The notes: generated by a model not told the origin, from the sequence alone. A stretch of 64,000 nt of DNA from CBEULR01 sp965544035 (GCA_965544035.1 CBEULR010000003.1:62001-126000), one strand, 5' to 3'. Shown: positions 52,959-62,622, counted from the first letter of the stretch. Translations and numbers: made by a program.

Positions 52959-54593
52959 TTACGCCAGCAGGTCCGCCAGGTCCTGGTCCGGCGTGGTGAT
53001 CGGTCTGATGTCGAAGTTCTCAACCAGCACGTTCAGCACGTTAGGCGTGATGAACGCCGGCAGGCTCGGGCCGAGGCGGATGCCCTTTATCCCGAGGTGC
53101 AGCAGCGTGAGCAGGATGGCCACCGCCTTCTGCTCGTACCAGGACAGCACCATCGAGAGCGGCAGGTCGTTCACGTCGCAGTTGAATGCCTTGGAGAGCG
53201 CCACCGCGATCTGGATGGCCGAGTAGGCGTCGTTGCACTGCCCGATGTCCAGCAGGCGCGGGATGCCGCCGATGTCGCCGAGCTTCTTGTCAAAGAAGCG
53301 GAACTTGCCGCAGGCCAGCGTCAGCACCACCGTGTCCTTGGGTGCCTTTTCCACAAACTCGGCGTAGTAGTTGCGTCCCGGCTTGATACCGTCGCAGCCG
53401 GCCACCAGGAAGAAGTGCCTGATCGCACCGCTCCTCACGCCCTCGATGACCTTGTCGGCCACGCCGAGCACCGCGTTCCGCGCGAAGCCGACCATCACGC
53501 TGCCCTTGTCCTCATCGGCGGTGAATCCGGGCATCTCCAGTGCCTTCTTGATCACGGGGCCGAAATCGTCGCGCTCCACGTGACGGACACCGGGCCAGCC
53601 GACGACGCCCGTGGTGAAGATGTTGTCGGCGTAGCTCTGCTGCGGCTCCTGGATGCAGTTCGTGGTCATCAGGATCGCACCCGGGAACTGCGGGAATTCC
53701 TTCTTCTGATTCTGCCAGGCCGTGCCGAAGTGACCGTAGAAGTGGCTGTACTTCTTCAGCCCGGGGTACCCGTGGGCCGGCAGCATCTCACCGTGGGTGT
53801 ACACGTAAACGCCCTTACCCTCGGTCTGCTTCAGAATTCCCTCCAAGTCCTTCAGGTCGTGCCCGGACACCAGGATGCACTTGCCCTGCTTATGTCCCAG
53901 CGGTACCTCGGTCGGCACCGGATGGCCGTAGGCACCGGTATTCCCGGCATCCAGAAGTTCCATCGCGCGCAGGTTGATCGCGCCGCAGCGGAGGGCCAGG
54001 CCCAGCCACTCGTTCAAACCGAGATTCCGGTCGGTAAGAGCAGCCAGAGCCTCGTGAATGTACGCGTAGACCGCATCGTCCTCCTGCCCCAGGATCCGGG
54101 CGTGATGGGCGTACGCAGCCACGCCCTTAATGCCGATCACGGTGATCATCTGCAGGGACTGCACATCCGGATCGGCATCGTGGTCGGACGGCAGGCCCAC
54201 GGCCTCACCCTGTGCGACCAGCCCGTCAAGATCAGCGGCCGGCTCAAAGTCCGCGGCAGGGTCGGCGAAGCGCACGTTTCCGCCCGCAGCAGCCACCTTT
54301 TCCTTCAGCTGTTGCCTCAGGGTCACGCAGCGGTTGATCAGTTCCTGGAAGCGAACCGGATCGAAATCGACATTGGTGAGTGTGGCGAACATCGCCTCAA
54401 CTGTAAAGGCGTTGACCTCCGCGTCGACTACGCCGACCCGGCGTCCCTCCGCGGCGTAATGAGAGAGTCCCCGGATGGCGTACACCAACAGATCCTGCAG
54501 CGCGGCCACGTCGGGCTTCTTTCCGCAAACCCCGATCGCCGTGCATCCGGTTCCCTTAGCGGTCTGCTCACACTGGTTGCAGAACATACCCAT
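52959..54593 (-). CDS. hcp: hybrid cluster protein (hydroxylamine / NO reductase)
   Basis: 544 residues from ATG 54593 with AAGGAGG 8 nt upstream. N-terminal FCNQCEQTAKGTGCTAIGVCGK gives CX2CX8CX5C, the [4Fe-4S] motif of Hcp in strict anaerobes. Hybrid-cluster ligands lie in GHDLKDLEG, TTNCIQEP, VAGCDGIKPGR and DIGQCNDAY. Acts in NO and peroxynitrite detoxification or hydroxylamine reduction. Downstream of an Rrf2 gene and with a matching operator, so NO- or redox-regulated. Confidence 0.95.
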   Translation of the reverse strand: MGMFCNQCEQTAKGTGCTAIGVCGKKPDVAALQDLLVYAIRGLSHYAAEGRRVGVVDAEVNAFTVEAMFATLTNVDFDPVRFQELINRCVTLRQQLKEKVAAAGGNVRFADPAADFEPAADLDGLVAQGEAVGLPSDHDADPDVQSLQMITVIGIKGVAAYAHHARILGQEDDAVYAYIHEALAALTDRNLGLNEWLGLALRCGAINLRAMELLDAGNTGAYGHPVPTEVPLGHKQGKCILVSGHDLKDLEGILKQTEGKGVYVYTHGEMLPAHGYPGLKKYSHFYGHFGTAWQNQKKEFPQFPGAILMTTNCIQEPQQSYADNIFTTGVVGWPGVRHVERDDFGPVIKKALEMPGFTADEDKGSVMVGFARNAVLGVADKVIEGVRSGAIRHFFLVAGCDGIKPGRNYYAEFVEKAPKDTVVLTLACGKFRFFDKKLGDIGGIPRLLDIGQCNDAYSAIQIAVALSKAFNCDVNDLPLSMVLSWYEQKAVAILLTLLHLGIKGIRLGPSLPAFITPNVLNVLVENFDIRPITTPDQDLADLLA

Positions 54594-54652
54594 TCCTTTC
54601 TCCTCCTTATTTTGATTTGCAAAACCGAGGTCTGGCCCCTTTGACAAACTAA

Positions 54653-54674
54653 GACTTACTAGATCATTTTAGTC
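54653..54674. promoter_or_regulatory. Rrf2 operator candidate upstream of hcp
   Basis: 22-bp site with outer arms GACT / AGTC, about 60 bp before the hcp start. It matches the perfect palindrome in front of the Rrf2 gene at 16 of 22 positions. Confidence 0.55.
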
Positions 54675-54693
54675 CCCTATTCAGCAGGAAGAA

Positions 54694-55128
54694 CTACCCC
54701 TCCTTTCCCGTCCTTTTCTGCTGCCTTTCCATTTCAACAATGTCGGCGAAGGTCTTGCTCTTCAGCTCCTCAAGCATCGCCCGCTGAACTCCGCTCAGAA
54801 TACGGTGGACCTGGCAGGTGCCCTTGTTCGGGCACTGGTTTCCGTACTCCAGACAAACGTTGATCGCCAGCGGCCCCTCAATGGCCGTGATCGCATCCAA
54901 TAAGGTAATCTGATCACTGGGGCGAGCCAGCCTCACCCCTCCCTGCGTGCCGCGCTGGGTGTGAACCAGTCCGGCCCGGACCAGGAGCTGAATCGTCTTC
55001 TTCAGAAAATCCTCCGGGATATCCTGCCGTTCCGCAATCGTTCTGGTCTGGATCAGTTCACCGAAGGGCACCCTGGACAATTCCAGCAGGGTGTGAATCG
55101 CATATTCGGTTTGCCGGGTAATCTGCAT
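54694..55128 (-). CDS. Rrf2-family regulator (NsrR/IscR-like) of hcp
   Basis: 144 residues. Winged HTH at 1-65 (QITRQTEYAIHTLLEL, ...LLVRAGLVHTQRGTQGGVRLARP), then three Cys in NVCLEYGNQCPNKGTCQVH (~92-107), the [Fe-S] ligand set of NsrR/IscR. Directly upstream of hcp, with similar sites in front of both genes. Likely senses NO or Fe-S status and controls hcp and itself. Confidence 0.9.
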   Translation of the reverse strand: MQITRQTEYAIHTLLELSRVPFGELIQTRTIAERQDIPEDFLKKTIQLLVRAGLVHTQRGTQGGVRLARPSDQITLLDAITAIEGPLAINVCLEYGNQCPNKGTCQVHRILSGVQRAMLEELKSKTFADIVEMERQQKRTGKEG

Positions 55129-55146
55129 CTCGCTAGCTCCTTAGGG

Positions 55147-55168
55147 GACTAATTATGTCCTATTAGTC
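55147..55168. promoter_or_regulatory. Rrf2 autoregulatory operator
   Basis: Perfect 7-bp inverted repeat GACTAAT / ATTAGTC with an 8-nt spacer, 19 bp before the Rrf2 start. Confidence 0.65.
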
Positions 55169-55254
55169 TTTATTCTACAACACCGTTTTTATTCCTGCAA
55201 GTCGGACAAAAAAGTAGTGAGTATCGAGTAGTGAGCATTTAGTAGGAAAGAAAA

Positions 55255-55307
55255 ATGCTGGAACTGATTACGCGGCATCCGTTCAGCCGTTTCATCAGTT
55301 CCAGCAT
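55255..55307 (-). terminator. long-stem intrinsic terminator after SLH gene
   Basis: Perfect 14-bp arms (ATGCTGGAACTGAT and its complement) with a 25-nt loop, followed by TTTTTCTTT on the minus strand. Confidence 0.88.
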
Positions 55308-55324
55308 CTACGGAAACTACGGGT

Positions 55325-57514
55325 CTAGCCCTTCAGAGACCGGACCAGAATCTGAGCCGCCTCGCCGCGGGTCAGGCCGTCACTGGGCACAAACCGCCCG
55401 TTTTTCAGGGGAAGCAGGCCCAGGCCCACCGCCGAAGCAGCGTAGCCCCGGTCGGAGACAGGCACCAGCCCGGCATCGGCCGCGTCCAGCCGGAACAGGG
55501 AACCGAGCCTGGCCAGCGGACCGTACCCCTCAGCATTCACCAGCATGCGGGCGGCCTGCAGACGGCTGGTCGCCGCCGCCGGATCGTACTGGTCCTTGCT
55601 CTCGATGATTCCCATTGCCACCGCCCTCTCCAGCGCCTGTTCGTACCAGGGAGCGCCATCCTTCAGCGGTATCGGCGGGTAGTAGCGGCTATTCCCGTGC
55701 GCCTCCACCAGCATGGCGATCAGTTCGGCGTTGGTAATCGGGCTGTCCGGCCGGAACCGGTCACCGTAGCCCGAAATGATTCCGGCTTCCAGCAGGAGAA
55801 GGATGTCCTGCTCCGCCGGGTGCCCGGCGATGTCCGTAAACCCTTTGGGACGTTCGGTAACCGGATTGCCTTCCCGGTCCAGAAGCTGCCCGGAGCGGGC
55901 GTCAACCATCCGGTCCGCCCGGTCGCTCAAACGGTAGATCAGCTTGTAGTCCGGAGCCTTCGTGTGTCCCCACCGGGAGTACACACGGGTGTACTCCAGC
56001 GTCAGCGGATTGCCTTCCAGGTAATCGGCGCAGACCGTGCCCTTGTCCAGGACCCCTTCCGGCTGCGGGAATGTGGTATCCCACCAGTTCAGGGTGTAGT
56101 TGATGATCTCACCCGTTTGGGAGTCTACCGTAATGGAAAAACCATTATCCAGGTATGGGACATCGTTCACCAGCCGGGCGTAATTGAAGCTGTACGCCCG
56201 CGGTAGCGGCTCATCCCGTTCGGCCACCCACACCAGTTCCGGACGGGAGCTGCGCAGGATGACATCTTTCGCCTTTTCCGGCTCCCGTTTGCGCATATAT
56301 GCTTCGGCCTTCTGCCTGGCCTGTTCCTCGCTGAACCGCACGATCGGGGTCTCCTGCCAGTCACGGGTGCGGTAGAGCGACAAACGCAAAAGATCACCAG
56401 TTCGGGCCTCAACCGCCAGGTTGACCTCCGACTGTTCTTTTTCACTGGCGTAGTAAAAATCCCAGACCCTGCCGCCGGGCACGGTCCAGTTCTGCCGCAG
56501 ACTGGAGCGTTTCAGCTCCGCATCGCCCGGAAGACGGTAGGCGGCCTCGGCCGCTCTACGGGCGGCATCCGCGCTTAAGAGCCCTCTGGTTTCCTCCACC
56601 ACCTCGGCCTCGGCCGGGGTCAGTTTCATCATTGCCTGGTCACGCGCTTCTCCTGCGCCGCCCAAGCCGTCGGCTTCCAGCAGGTAAAGCCCCTCATCCG
56701 GGTCGATCACCTTTCCGGTGAGGGCATCCACGACAAAGCGTCCATCGCGGACGGCGTATACCAAATACGGTCGCTCACCGGTATCACGTTCGCGTGAGCC
56801 GGTGTACACATACACCAGTTCCATTCCGTCCTCATTAAAAACTCGCCGCACCTGGTCAATGCCGACGCGCCCCGCCGCGGAGGGCAGCTTTAAGTCTCTC
56901 TTCCAGGTCATATTGAACCGCTGCAGTTCACCGGTATCACCGTTGACCGCGATGGTGATGCCGTTATCAACAACCGGTATACCTTCACACAAACGCTGAA
57001 AACGAAAATCATAGGTCACTGGATAGTCACGGGTCCCCAGCACTCTCACCGGCACATATTCCCCGGACTCGGGTGCCAACCGGGTCTGGGCAAACCGTTC
57101 GGGCTGCAGCTTGCGGGCCCATTCCTTTGCCATCTCCAGCGCCTCTTCGCGGCTGTACTTCGGCAAGCCGCTGTAGGTCGTTCCCGGAATTGTGCCTTTG
57201 TAGAAGGAAAAACCCAGCACCTCACCGTTTTCGGCACTGACGTTAACCTCCACGTAGCCGCCCGGAGGGGTCTCGCCGGACCAGCGCAGGCTCCACACCG
57301 CACCCTCTTCATCGGACCGGGAGTAGTCGGAGTTGAACTGCTCAAACTCGGGCGGAATCGAAAAGACAGCCCTGGCAATCCCGATGGCCTCTTCAAGCGG
57401 CACCTCGGTCTCCGGTCCCGGCTCGGCCGCAGCCGGAAAGACAAACAGGAAGCAGGCGCAAATCAAAACTATGGCCGCCAATACGCTGTTACGGAAAACC
57501 ATCTTGCACAACAT
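55325..57514 (-). CDS. secreted PepSY/YcdB-type protein with SLH domain
   Basis: 729 residues. A signal peptide (AAIVLICACFLFVFPAAA) is followed by repeated PepSY/YcdB-like modules (~35-540; EEAIGIARAVFSIP, SREEALEMAKEWARK, DAARRAAEAAYRLP, SEEQARQKAEAYMRK, each with GEVLGF/GDLLRL-type strands) and SLH-like motifs in the last 180 residues (FTDIAGHPAEQDILLLLEAG, DRFRPDSPITNAELIAML, GLTRGEAAQIL). It is anchored to the wall by SLH and may inhibit or modulate peptidases. Start ATG 57514. Confidence 0.88.
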   Translation of the reverse strand: MLCKMVFRNSVLAAIVLICACFLFVFPAAAEPGPETEVPLEEAIGIARAVFSIPPEFEQFNSDYSRSDEEGAVWSLRWSGETPPGGYVEVNVSAENGEVLGFSFYKGTIPGTTYSGLPKYSREEALEMAKEWARKLQPERFAQTRLAPESGEYVPVRVLGTRDYPVTYDFRFQRLCEGIPVVDNGITIAVNGDTGELQRFNMTWKRDLKLPSAAGRVGIDQVRRVFNEDGMELVYVYTGSRERDTGERPYLVYAVRDGRFVVDALTGKVIDPDEGLYLLEADGLGGAGEARDQAMMKLTPAEAEVVEETRGLLSADAARRAAEAAYRLPGDAELKRSSLRQNWTVPGGRVWDFYYASEKEQSEVNLAVEARTGDLLRLSLYRTRDWQETPIVRFSEEQARQKAEAYMRKREPEKAKDVILRSSRPELVWVAERDEPLPRAYSFNYARLVNDVPYLDNGFSITVDSQTGEIINYTLNWWDTTFPQPEGVLDKGTVCADYLEGNPLTLEYTRVYSRWGHTKAPDYKLIYRLSDRADRMVDARSGQLLDREGNPVTERPKGFTDIAGHPAEQDILLLLEAGIISGYGDRFRPDSPITNAELIAMLVEAHGNSRYYPPIPLKDGAPWYEQALERAVAMGIIESKDQYDPAAATSRLQAARMLVNAEGYGPLARLGSLFRLDAADAGLVPVSDRGYAASAVGLGLLPLKNGRFVPSDGLTRGEAAQILVRSLKG

Positions 57515-57651
57515 CTCTTCCCCCTTTCCAAAGATTTAGAATCCAAATCAAGAAAACATGTGCCATATTGGACCGGCATTCCCCCTTGATACCACTAATC
57601 ACCATTCTAGACGTTACCCAGTCTCTCTTGGTTTTCCAGTACCGAGAGAAA

Positions 57652-57673
57652 ACCCGGGAGCGCACTCCCGGGT
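57652..57673 (-). terminator. intrinsic terminator
   Basis: 9-bp stem ACCCGGGAG / CTCCCGGGT with loop CGCA, minus-strand tail TTTTCTC. It lies beyond the large palindrome, so a transcript from the 58-61 kb kinases may run through the palindrome and end here. Confidence 0.8.
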
Positions 57674-57714
57674 GACAAATTGTTAAGCCCTTGCCCGTAT
57701 CTTTATGTCCCCCG

Positions 57715-57965
57715 TGTCATCCGGGTTTACCTCCGGACGACTTGTGCGATTCGGGCACCATTCTTAGCGAAGGTGAGGGCTGTGCGGCCCCCGACGAGGA
57801 CGTTTACGGGCGCTTCCGCAGTACTCTCCTCGCGGCCGACCGCCTGGATCGGCCGCTTGGAAAGAGCGGCCGTAAACAATCCGCAGGAGGGGTCTGCCGC
57901 ACACCGAACCCGAGCTTAGAAATGGTCGAATCGCTAAACGGAGACCGGGGTAAACCCGGATAACA
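57715..57965. repeat. about 250-bp imperfect inverted repeat
   Basis: The plus strand from 57719 (ATCCGGGTTTACC...GCGATTCG...ACCATT...GTGCGGC...GTTTACGG) closely resembles the minus strand read from 57961 (ATCCGGGTTTACC...GCGATTCG...ACCATT...GTGCGGC...GTTTACGG). The two arms of ~105 nt meet in a GC-rich centre near 57840. It could be a foldback mobile repeat or a long structured RNA. Confidence 0.65.
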
Positions 57966-58022
57966 CTACTCCATTTTCGTTCCTCTGTTGGAGTCACCCG
58001 TCAGGGTGACAGGGGAGTCCCA

Positions 58023-60977
58023 CTAACAGAGTCTGTGCATATCTTCAATCTTGGATCTGATGTACTCCCTTTCCTCACGGGAAAGGTCTTTCGACGTACA
58101 AATGAACACCGTCGGGGACTTGTCCCAGCAGTGCTTGCTCAGGCGATCAAGCACCTCGAATCCGTCCATTTCCGGCATCATGATATCCAGGATGATCACA
58201 TCCGGGCATCCTCTTGTCGCCAGGTCGATTCCCTGATGCCCGTCTTCGGCCGTTTCCAGCTCATAGCCTTGCGTCTTGAGTATCGCCGCCACCCGGCCCC
58301 TGACAACCGGGTCGTCATCAACCAGCAGGACAGTGGGCGTTCTCCCGCCCAAGCTCCTCTTCACCCGTTCGAGATGGGGAAGCAGGGTATCAGCGTCCAG
58401 GGGTTTCGGTAGGTAGACAACCTCCGCCGGGGCCGTTTCGGTTTTCGCGCGAAACAGCCGGGATTCCACCGGTTTGTCACCCGAGGCCAACGGCAGTGTA
58501 AAGGTAAACTTGGCCCCTTTCCCCGCCTCACTTTCCACCCAGATCCTACCGCCGTTCAGTTCCACCAGGTTCTTGGTAATGGCAAGACCCAGGCCGGTAC
58601 CCGCGTGTTCCCCGGAAAGGTTCCCGACCTGCTTGAAGGCGTCGAAAATTTCCTCGTGGTGTTCCTTCGCGATGCCCATTCCGGTATCGGCCACCCACAA
58701 GTGTAAATCCGGACCGCGGGATTCAGCCCCGATGGTTATACGGCCCGACTCGGGCGTAAATTTCACCGCATTCGTCAGCAGGTTCAGGAAGACCTGCTTC
58801 AAACGGTCCGGATCGGTCACGACCAGATGAGTGTTCGGCTCGACAAGGTTGATCAGTTCCAGCTTCTTGCTCCCGATCTTGGTAGCAAGCATCGCCAAGG
58901 CATCCTGCAGGGGAACGGCCGGATCGACTTCCTGCAGAATGAGTTCCATCTCGCCGGCATCTATTCTGGACAGATCCAACAGGTCATTGATCAGGTTAAG
59001 AAGGTGGCTTCCGCTATTGTGAATTTCCCTCAGGAGCTGTTCCTGCTTCTCATTGACATCGCCGACCACCCTGTCCAGAAGAACGTCGGAGAAACTGATC
59101 ACCGCACTCAGCGGCGTCCTCAGTTCGTGCGAGAGTGAGGCAAGATAAATTGATTTGCGCCGGCCCAGCTTCTCCAATTCCGCATTCTTGGCTTCCAGTT
59201 CCCTGGTCAGCTTCTGAAGTTCCTCGGACTGGGCCTGCAGTTCCTCCGTCTGCGCCTGCAGTTCTTCGGTCTGAGACATCAATTCCTCGCCCTGGGCATT
59301 CAGCTCCTCATTCCGGTACACCAGCTGCTCATTCGCATTCTGCAGTTGTTCGGACAGCTGCAGGGTTTTCTCATAAGTCAGGGCATTGTTAACGGCTACG
59401 CCGATCAGCGCCCCGAGTACAACCAGTTCCTTCCTCTCCACTTCGCCGATGCGGTTCAACGAAGCAAGGCTCATCACTCCGAGTACCCGTTTCCCAAGCA
59501 GAAGCGGTACCACTGCGATGCAGGCCGGACGAAGGTTCCCGCCCAGCCAGTTGACGGTGTATACGGTGTCCTCGGGAACATCCACAACAACACCCACTTC
59601 TCGCGTCGCAGCGGCCAGCCCCTCCAGCCCCTCGCCGAACCGGATCACTTCCCGCTGCTCCAGGAGCCGTTCTCCCGGACAGTACACGGCCTTTCGCACC
59701 AATACCTCCTTCTCGGAATCGGCCAGGAACGCCGCCCCCACCTCGAAACCGAGGGACTTACACACCGTGACCAATCCCCGGTTCAGCAGTTCATCCGGCT
59801 CAAGAGTTGAAACCAGCGAATGCAGCACCTTTTGCCGGCACTTTTGCAGTCTGAACTGCTGTTCCAGCTGATCAGCCATTGAATTTAAGGTCGTCCCCAA
59901 TACGCCGATTTCGTCGGCCGTCTCCACATCAACCCGCTGGGAGAAGTCCCCGCTTCCGATACGGTCGGCCACACCCGCCATGGCCGTGACCGGTTTCATC
60001 ACCCGTCCCAAGACATAGTAGATCAGCCCGAGTACCACGGCGATCACCGCAATGTTGCCCAGGAAACTAGTCATTACCTGTGTCCTAAGAGCGGCGAACA
60101 ACTCCGATTTTTCCTGGCTGACAATCAAACCCCACCCGGTCTCCGGGATATAACGGTAGGCGGACAAGATCTCCCGCCCGGCGTAGCCGGTTGAAGTCAT
60201 CAGCCCCTCCTGACCCGAAATCGCGGCCTTGGCCGGCTCGCTGTCCAGTGTGTAGTGAAGGGCTGAACCGGGCAGGTTCCGCAGATCCATCAGGGTGTAC
60301 CCTTCCCTGTTTAACAGGATCACTTCCCCCGTCCGGCCAAGGTTTATTCTTGCTTCAAGCAGGGGCCGCAGCACATTGTCGATGTTCAACCGGTATACCA
60401 GCACACCGGCGTAATCGGGTTCGGCGCTGTCGCTCAGCGCGCTAACCGGGTAGGAAAATGCGATGCAGGGCTGATTGGTGCTGTGAGACAGGTAGGCATC
60501 CTGAAAATGAAGCCGCCCGGTTTCCAGCGGCTTGGTGATCAGTTCGTCCCGCGGGCGTTGGGTGTTCTTCCGATCAGGGTCGGTGGTCAACAGTACGCGC
60601 CCGTCCCCGGTGGTAAAGTAGATCTCATCATATATCCCGTATTGGGCCTGAATCCCCCTCCAATAATCCTCCAATTGCTTTGCCGCCTGCGGCGCTTCGC
60701 CGGATTCGGTGGTCACAGCATGGATGTACCGCCTGACTGCCGGATCAGCGGCCATTACGACGACCTCGTTCCCACGGTTTTCCAGCCAGCGGGCGGTATC
60801 GGTCCGGAGAACATCGGCAACCAAGGAGAAGGTTCGCGCAGTCTGCTCTTCGTATATCCTCGACTCAGACCAATAATCCCAGAGCGCGGTCGAAATGCCC
60901 AGCAGAAGCAGAGACCACAATACCACCATGGCTAATCGATATCGCACACTGTTTCGAAAAGGCAATGAAGATTTCAA
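58023..60977 (-). CDS. hybrid sensor kinase, Cache-HAMP-GAF-HisKA-HATPase-REC
   Basis: 984 residues, TTG start with GGGG upstream. TM1 14-35, double-Cache sensor to ~300, TM2 ~305-325, HAMP ~325-380, GAF ~395-545, a regular EELQAQ/EELQ coiled coil ~550-610, HisKA (SHELRTPLSAVISFS) ~630, HATPase (NLLTNAVKFTPESG; GTGLGLAITKNL) ~730-850, and a C-terminal receiver (LLVDDDPVV, Asp in VIILDIMMPEMDGF). It can autophosphorylate and pass the phosphate to its own receiver. Probably part of a phosphorelay. Confidence 0.92.
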   Translation of the reverse strand: MKSSLPFRNSVRYRLAMVVLWSLLLLGISTALWDYWSESRIYEEQTARTFSLVADVLRTDTARWLENRGNEVVVMAADPAVRRYIHAVTTESGEAPQAAKQLEDYWRGIQAQYGIYDEIYFTTGDGRVLLTTDPDRKNTQRPRDELITKPLETGRLHFQDAYLSHSTNQPCIAFSYPVSALSDSAEPDYAGVLVYRLNIDNVLRPLLEARINLGRTGEVILLNREGYTLMDLRNLPGSALHYTLDSEPAKAAISGQEGLMTSTGYAGREILSAYRYIPETGWGLIVSQEKSELFAALRTQVMTSFLGNIAVIAVVLGLIYYVLGRVMKPVTAMAGVADRIGSGDFSQRVDVETADEIGVLGTTLNSMADQLEQQFRLQKCRQKVLHSLVSTLEPDELLNRGLVTVCKSLGFEVGAAFLADSEKEVLVRKAVYCPGERLLEQREVIRFGEGLEGLAAATREVGVVVDVPEDTVYTVNWLGGNLRPACIAVVPLLLGKRVLGVMSLASLNRIGEVERKELVVLGALIGVAVNNALTYEKTLQLSEQLQNANEQLVYRNEELNAQGEELMSQTEELQAQTEELQAQSEELQKLTRELEAKNAELEKLGRRKSIYLASLSHELRTPLSAVISFSDVLLDRVVGDVNEKQEQLLREIHNSGSHLLNLINDLLDLSRIDAGEMELILQEVDPAVPLQDALAMLATKIGSKKLELINLVEPNTHLVVTDPDRLKQVFLNLLTNAVKFTPESGRITIGAESRGPDLHLWVADTGMGIAKEHHEEIFDAFKQVGNLSGEHAGTGLGLAITKNLVELNGGRIWVESEAGKGAKFTFTLPLASGDKPVESRLFRAKTETAPAEVVYLPKPLDADTLLPHLERVKRSLGGRTPTVLLVDDDPVVRGRVAAILKTQGYELETAEDGHQGIDLATRGCPDVIILDIMMPEMDGFEVLDRLSKHCWDKSPTVFICTSKDLSREEREYIRSKIEDMHRLC

Positions 60978-61004
60978 CTCATAACCCCGATTCTAGGCAA
61001 GTAT

Positions 61005-62492
61005 TCAGGCGCGCACAGGAAGAAAGACCGAGAACGTCGTCCCCCGGCCCACCTCGCTCCGGACTTCTATCCGACCCTTATGTTGGTCAACTATCGAATG
61101 ACAGATACTCAGGCCCAAGCCCGTTCCCTGTTGCTTGGTCGTCTGAAAGGGAACACCGAGATTCTCAATCATATCCTCAGGGATCCCGCATCCGGTATCG
61201 GCGATATCCAAGCGAATCTCCTTCTGCTCGTCAAGGAATGCAGTGGTGATATGCAGCAGACCGCCCTTTTCCATCGCCTCGACCGCATTCTGAACCAGGT
61301 TCAAGAGCAGCTGTTTAATCTGGTTCGGATCCATTAAACCCGCGGGGATCCGGTCATCGATACTAATCTCTACACTGATGTTCTTGCTGTAGGTCTGGGA
61401 TTTGATGACCGGACCCATGCTCCCCAACAGTTCATTTATGTTCATCCGTACAAATTCCGGTGCCTTTGGCCTGGACAACTCCAGAAAGTTCAAAGCCACC
61501 TGATTAATGCGGTCGACCTCGCTGACCATTATGTCCATGTACTCATTAAGTACCGGATCCTTGTTCTTACTGCTGATGATCTGCGCAAACCCTTTGATCA
61601 CGGTCAGCGGGTTCTTGATCTCGTGCACAATGCCCGCGACCATCTGACCAATCATCGCCAACCGTTCCCGCTCCCGCAAGACCTTCTCCATACGTCGGAC
61701 CTCGGTGACATCATTGAATACGGCCACGGCGCCGATAACGTTGGACTGCTGATCAAGCAGGACATCGGTGTCCACCGCAAAGATCATACTGCCTCCGTTA
61801 ATCGGGAGTTCAAAATTGTCGAATCTTTCTCCCTGCTTCTCTTTTATAACACGCTCAAACAGACCGGTATCCCGAATAAACGGGAAGACGTCGTAACACG
61901 GTTTCCCAACAACCTCCGACCCTAAAACGCCGAAGAAACATTCGGCTCGATGGTTAATGGTACGGATAAGGAGGTTATAGTCGACAGCCACAACCCCGGC
62001 AGCCATACACTGCAGAATGGTGTCCGCACTCACCTGCAGTTCTTCGTAGGCGTGTTTTAGAGACTCTACCGCCATTTCCCGGCTTTCAGCCTCCCGCTTG
62101 CGGGCCAGGCTTTTGCCGACCACACTGCCCAGGTTTCCGTACTTAAATGGTTTCCTGATGTAATCAGAAGCCCCGAGCTTCAATGCCGCAGCCGCGATGT
62201 CTTCACTGCCGAACGCAGTGATAATGATCACTTCGATAGACGGATAATGGGTGCGAATCTTCGACAGCAGATTCAGACCGTTTTCCCCGGGCAGCATCAC
62301 ATCCAGGAGGACAACATCGGGGCGTTTTTCCTTCACCATAGACCAGGCCGTCCGGCCGTCCGCCGCGCAATAAACCTCAAATCCGGCGATTTCAAGGTAC
62401 ATCTTGGCGGTTTCCAGGTGCAGTTCCATGTCATCGACAACGAGTATTCTCCCCCGCTCCGCAGACTGCTGATCTATCGCGTTTCCAATCAC
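61005..62492 (-). CDS. soluble hybrid kinase REC-PAS-HisKA-HATPase
   Basis: 495 residues, GTG start with GAAGGG upstream. Receiver first (~15-130; ILVVDDMELH, Asp in VVLLDVMLPGENG), PAS (~150-270), HisKA (HEIKNPLTVIKGFAQ) ~300 and HATPase (NLVQNAVEAME; GTGLGLSICHS) to the end. No membrane part. It may take phosphate from the larger hybrid kinase 27 bp downstream and pass it on, or sense through PAS. Confidence 0.92.
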   Translation of the reverse strand: MIGNAIDQQSAERGRILVVDDMELHLETAKMYLEIAGFEVYCAADGRTAWSMVKEKRPDVVLLDVMLPGENGLNLLSKIRTHYPSIEVIIITAFGSEDIAAAALKLGASDYIRKPFKYGNLGSVVGKSLARKREAESREMAVESLKHAYEELQVSADTILQCMAAGVVAVDYNLLIRTINHRAECFFGVLGSEVVGKPCYDVFPFIRDTGLFERVIKEKQGERFDNFELPINGGSMIFAVDTDVLLDQQSNVIGAVAVFNDVTEVRRMEKVLRERERLAMIGQMVAGIVHEIKNPLTVIKGFAQIISSKNKDPVLNEYMDIMVSEVDRINQVALNFLELSRPKAPEFVRMNINELLGSMGPVIKSQTYSKNISVEISIDDRIPAGLMDPNQIKQLLLNLVQNAVEAMEKGGLLHITTAFLDEQKEIRLDIADTGCGIPEDMIENLGVPFQTTKQQGTGLGLSICHSIVDQHKGRIEVRSEVGRGTTFSVFLPVRA

Positions 62493-62622
62493 AGCCCCAA
62501 ACCCTTCTTTCCCTGCGAAAGAGTTCCGGTCATGCCTTAAAGTGCTAAGAACCAGTTATCGGCATAATACCATAACCAAACCCCTTACCGGGATCGAAGT
62601 CTGTCGAATAGAAAAAATATTG

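Larger units (their letters stand above)
57515..58022. other. 508-bp gap containing a large imperfect palindrome
   Basis: Contains a minus-strand terminator at 57652-57673, the 57715-57965 imperfect inverted repeat, and a GTCACCC/GGGTGAC hairpin next to the HK stop. No gene recognised. Confidence 0.5.

Noticed and set aside
52896..54644. 582-residue plus-strand frame
   Set aside because: It lies wholly antisense to hcp, has no family signature and shows the composition expected of a GC-rich shadow frame.
57691..57963. 90-residue plus-strand frame across the palindrome
   Set aside because: The region is an inverted repeat; frames on both strands are by-products.
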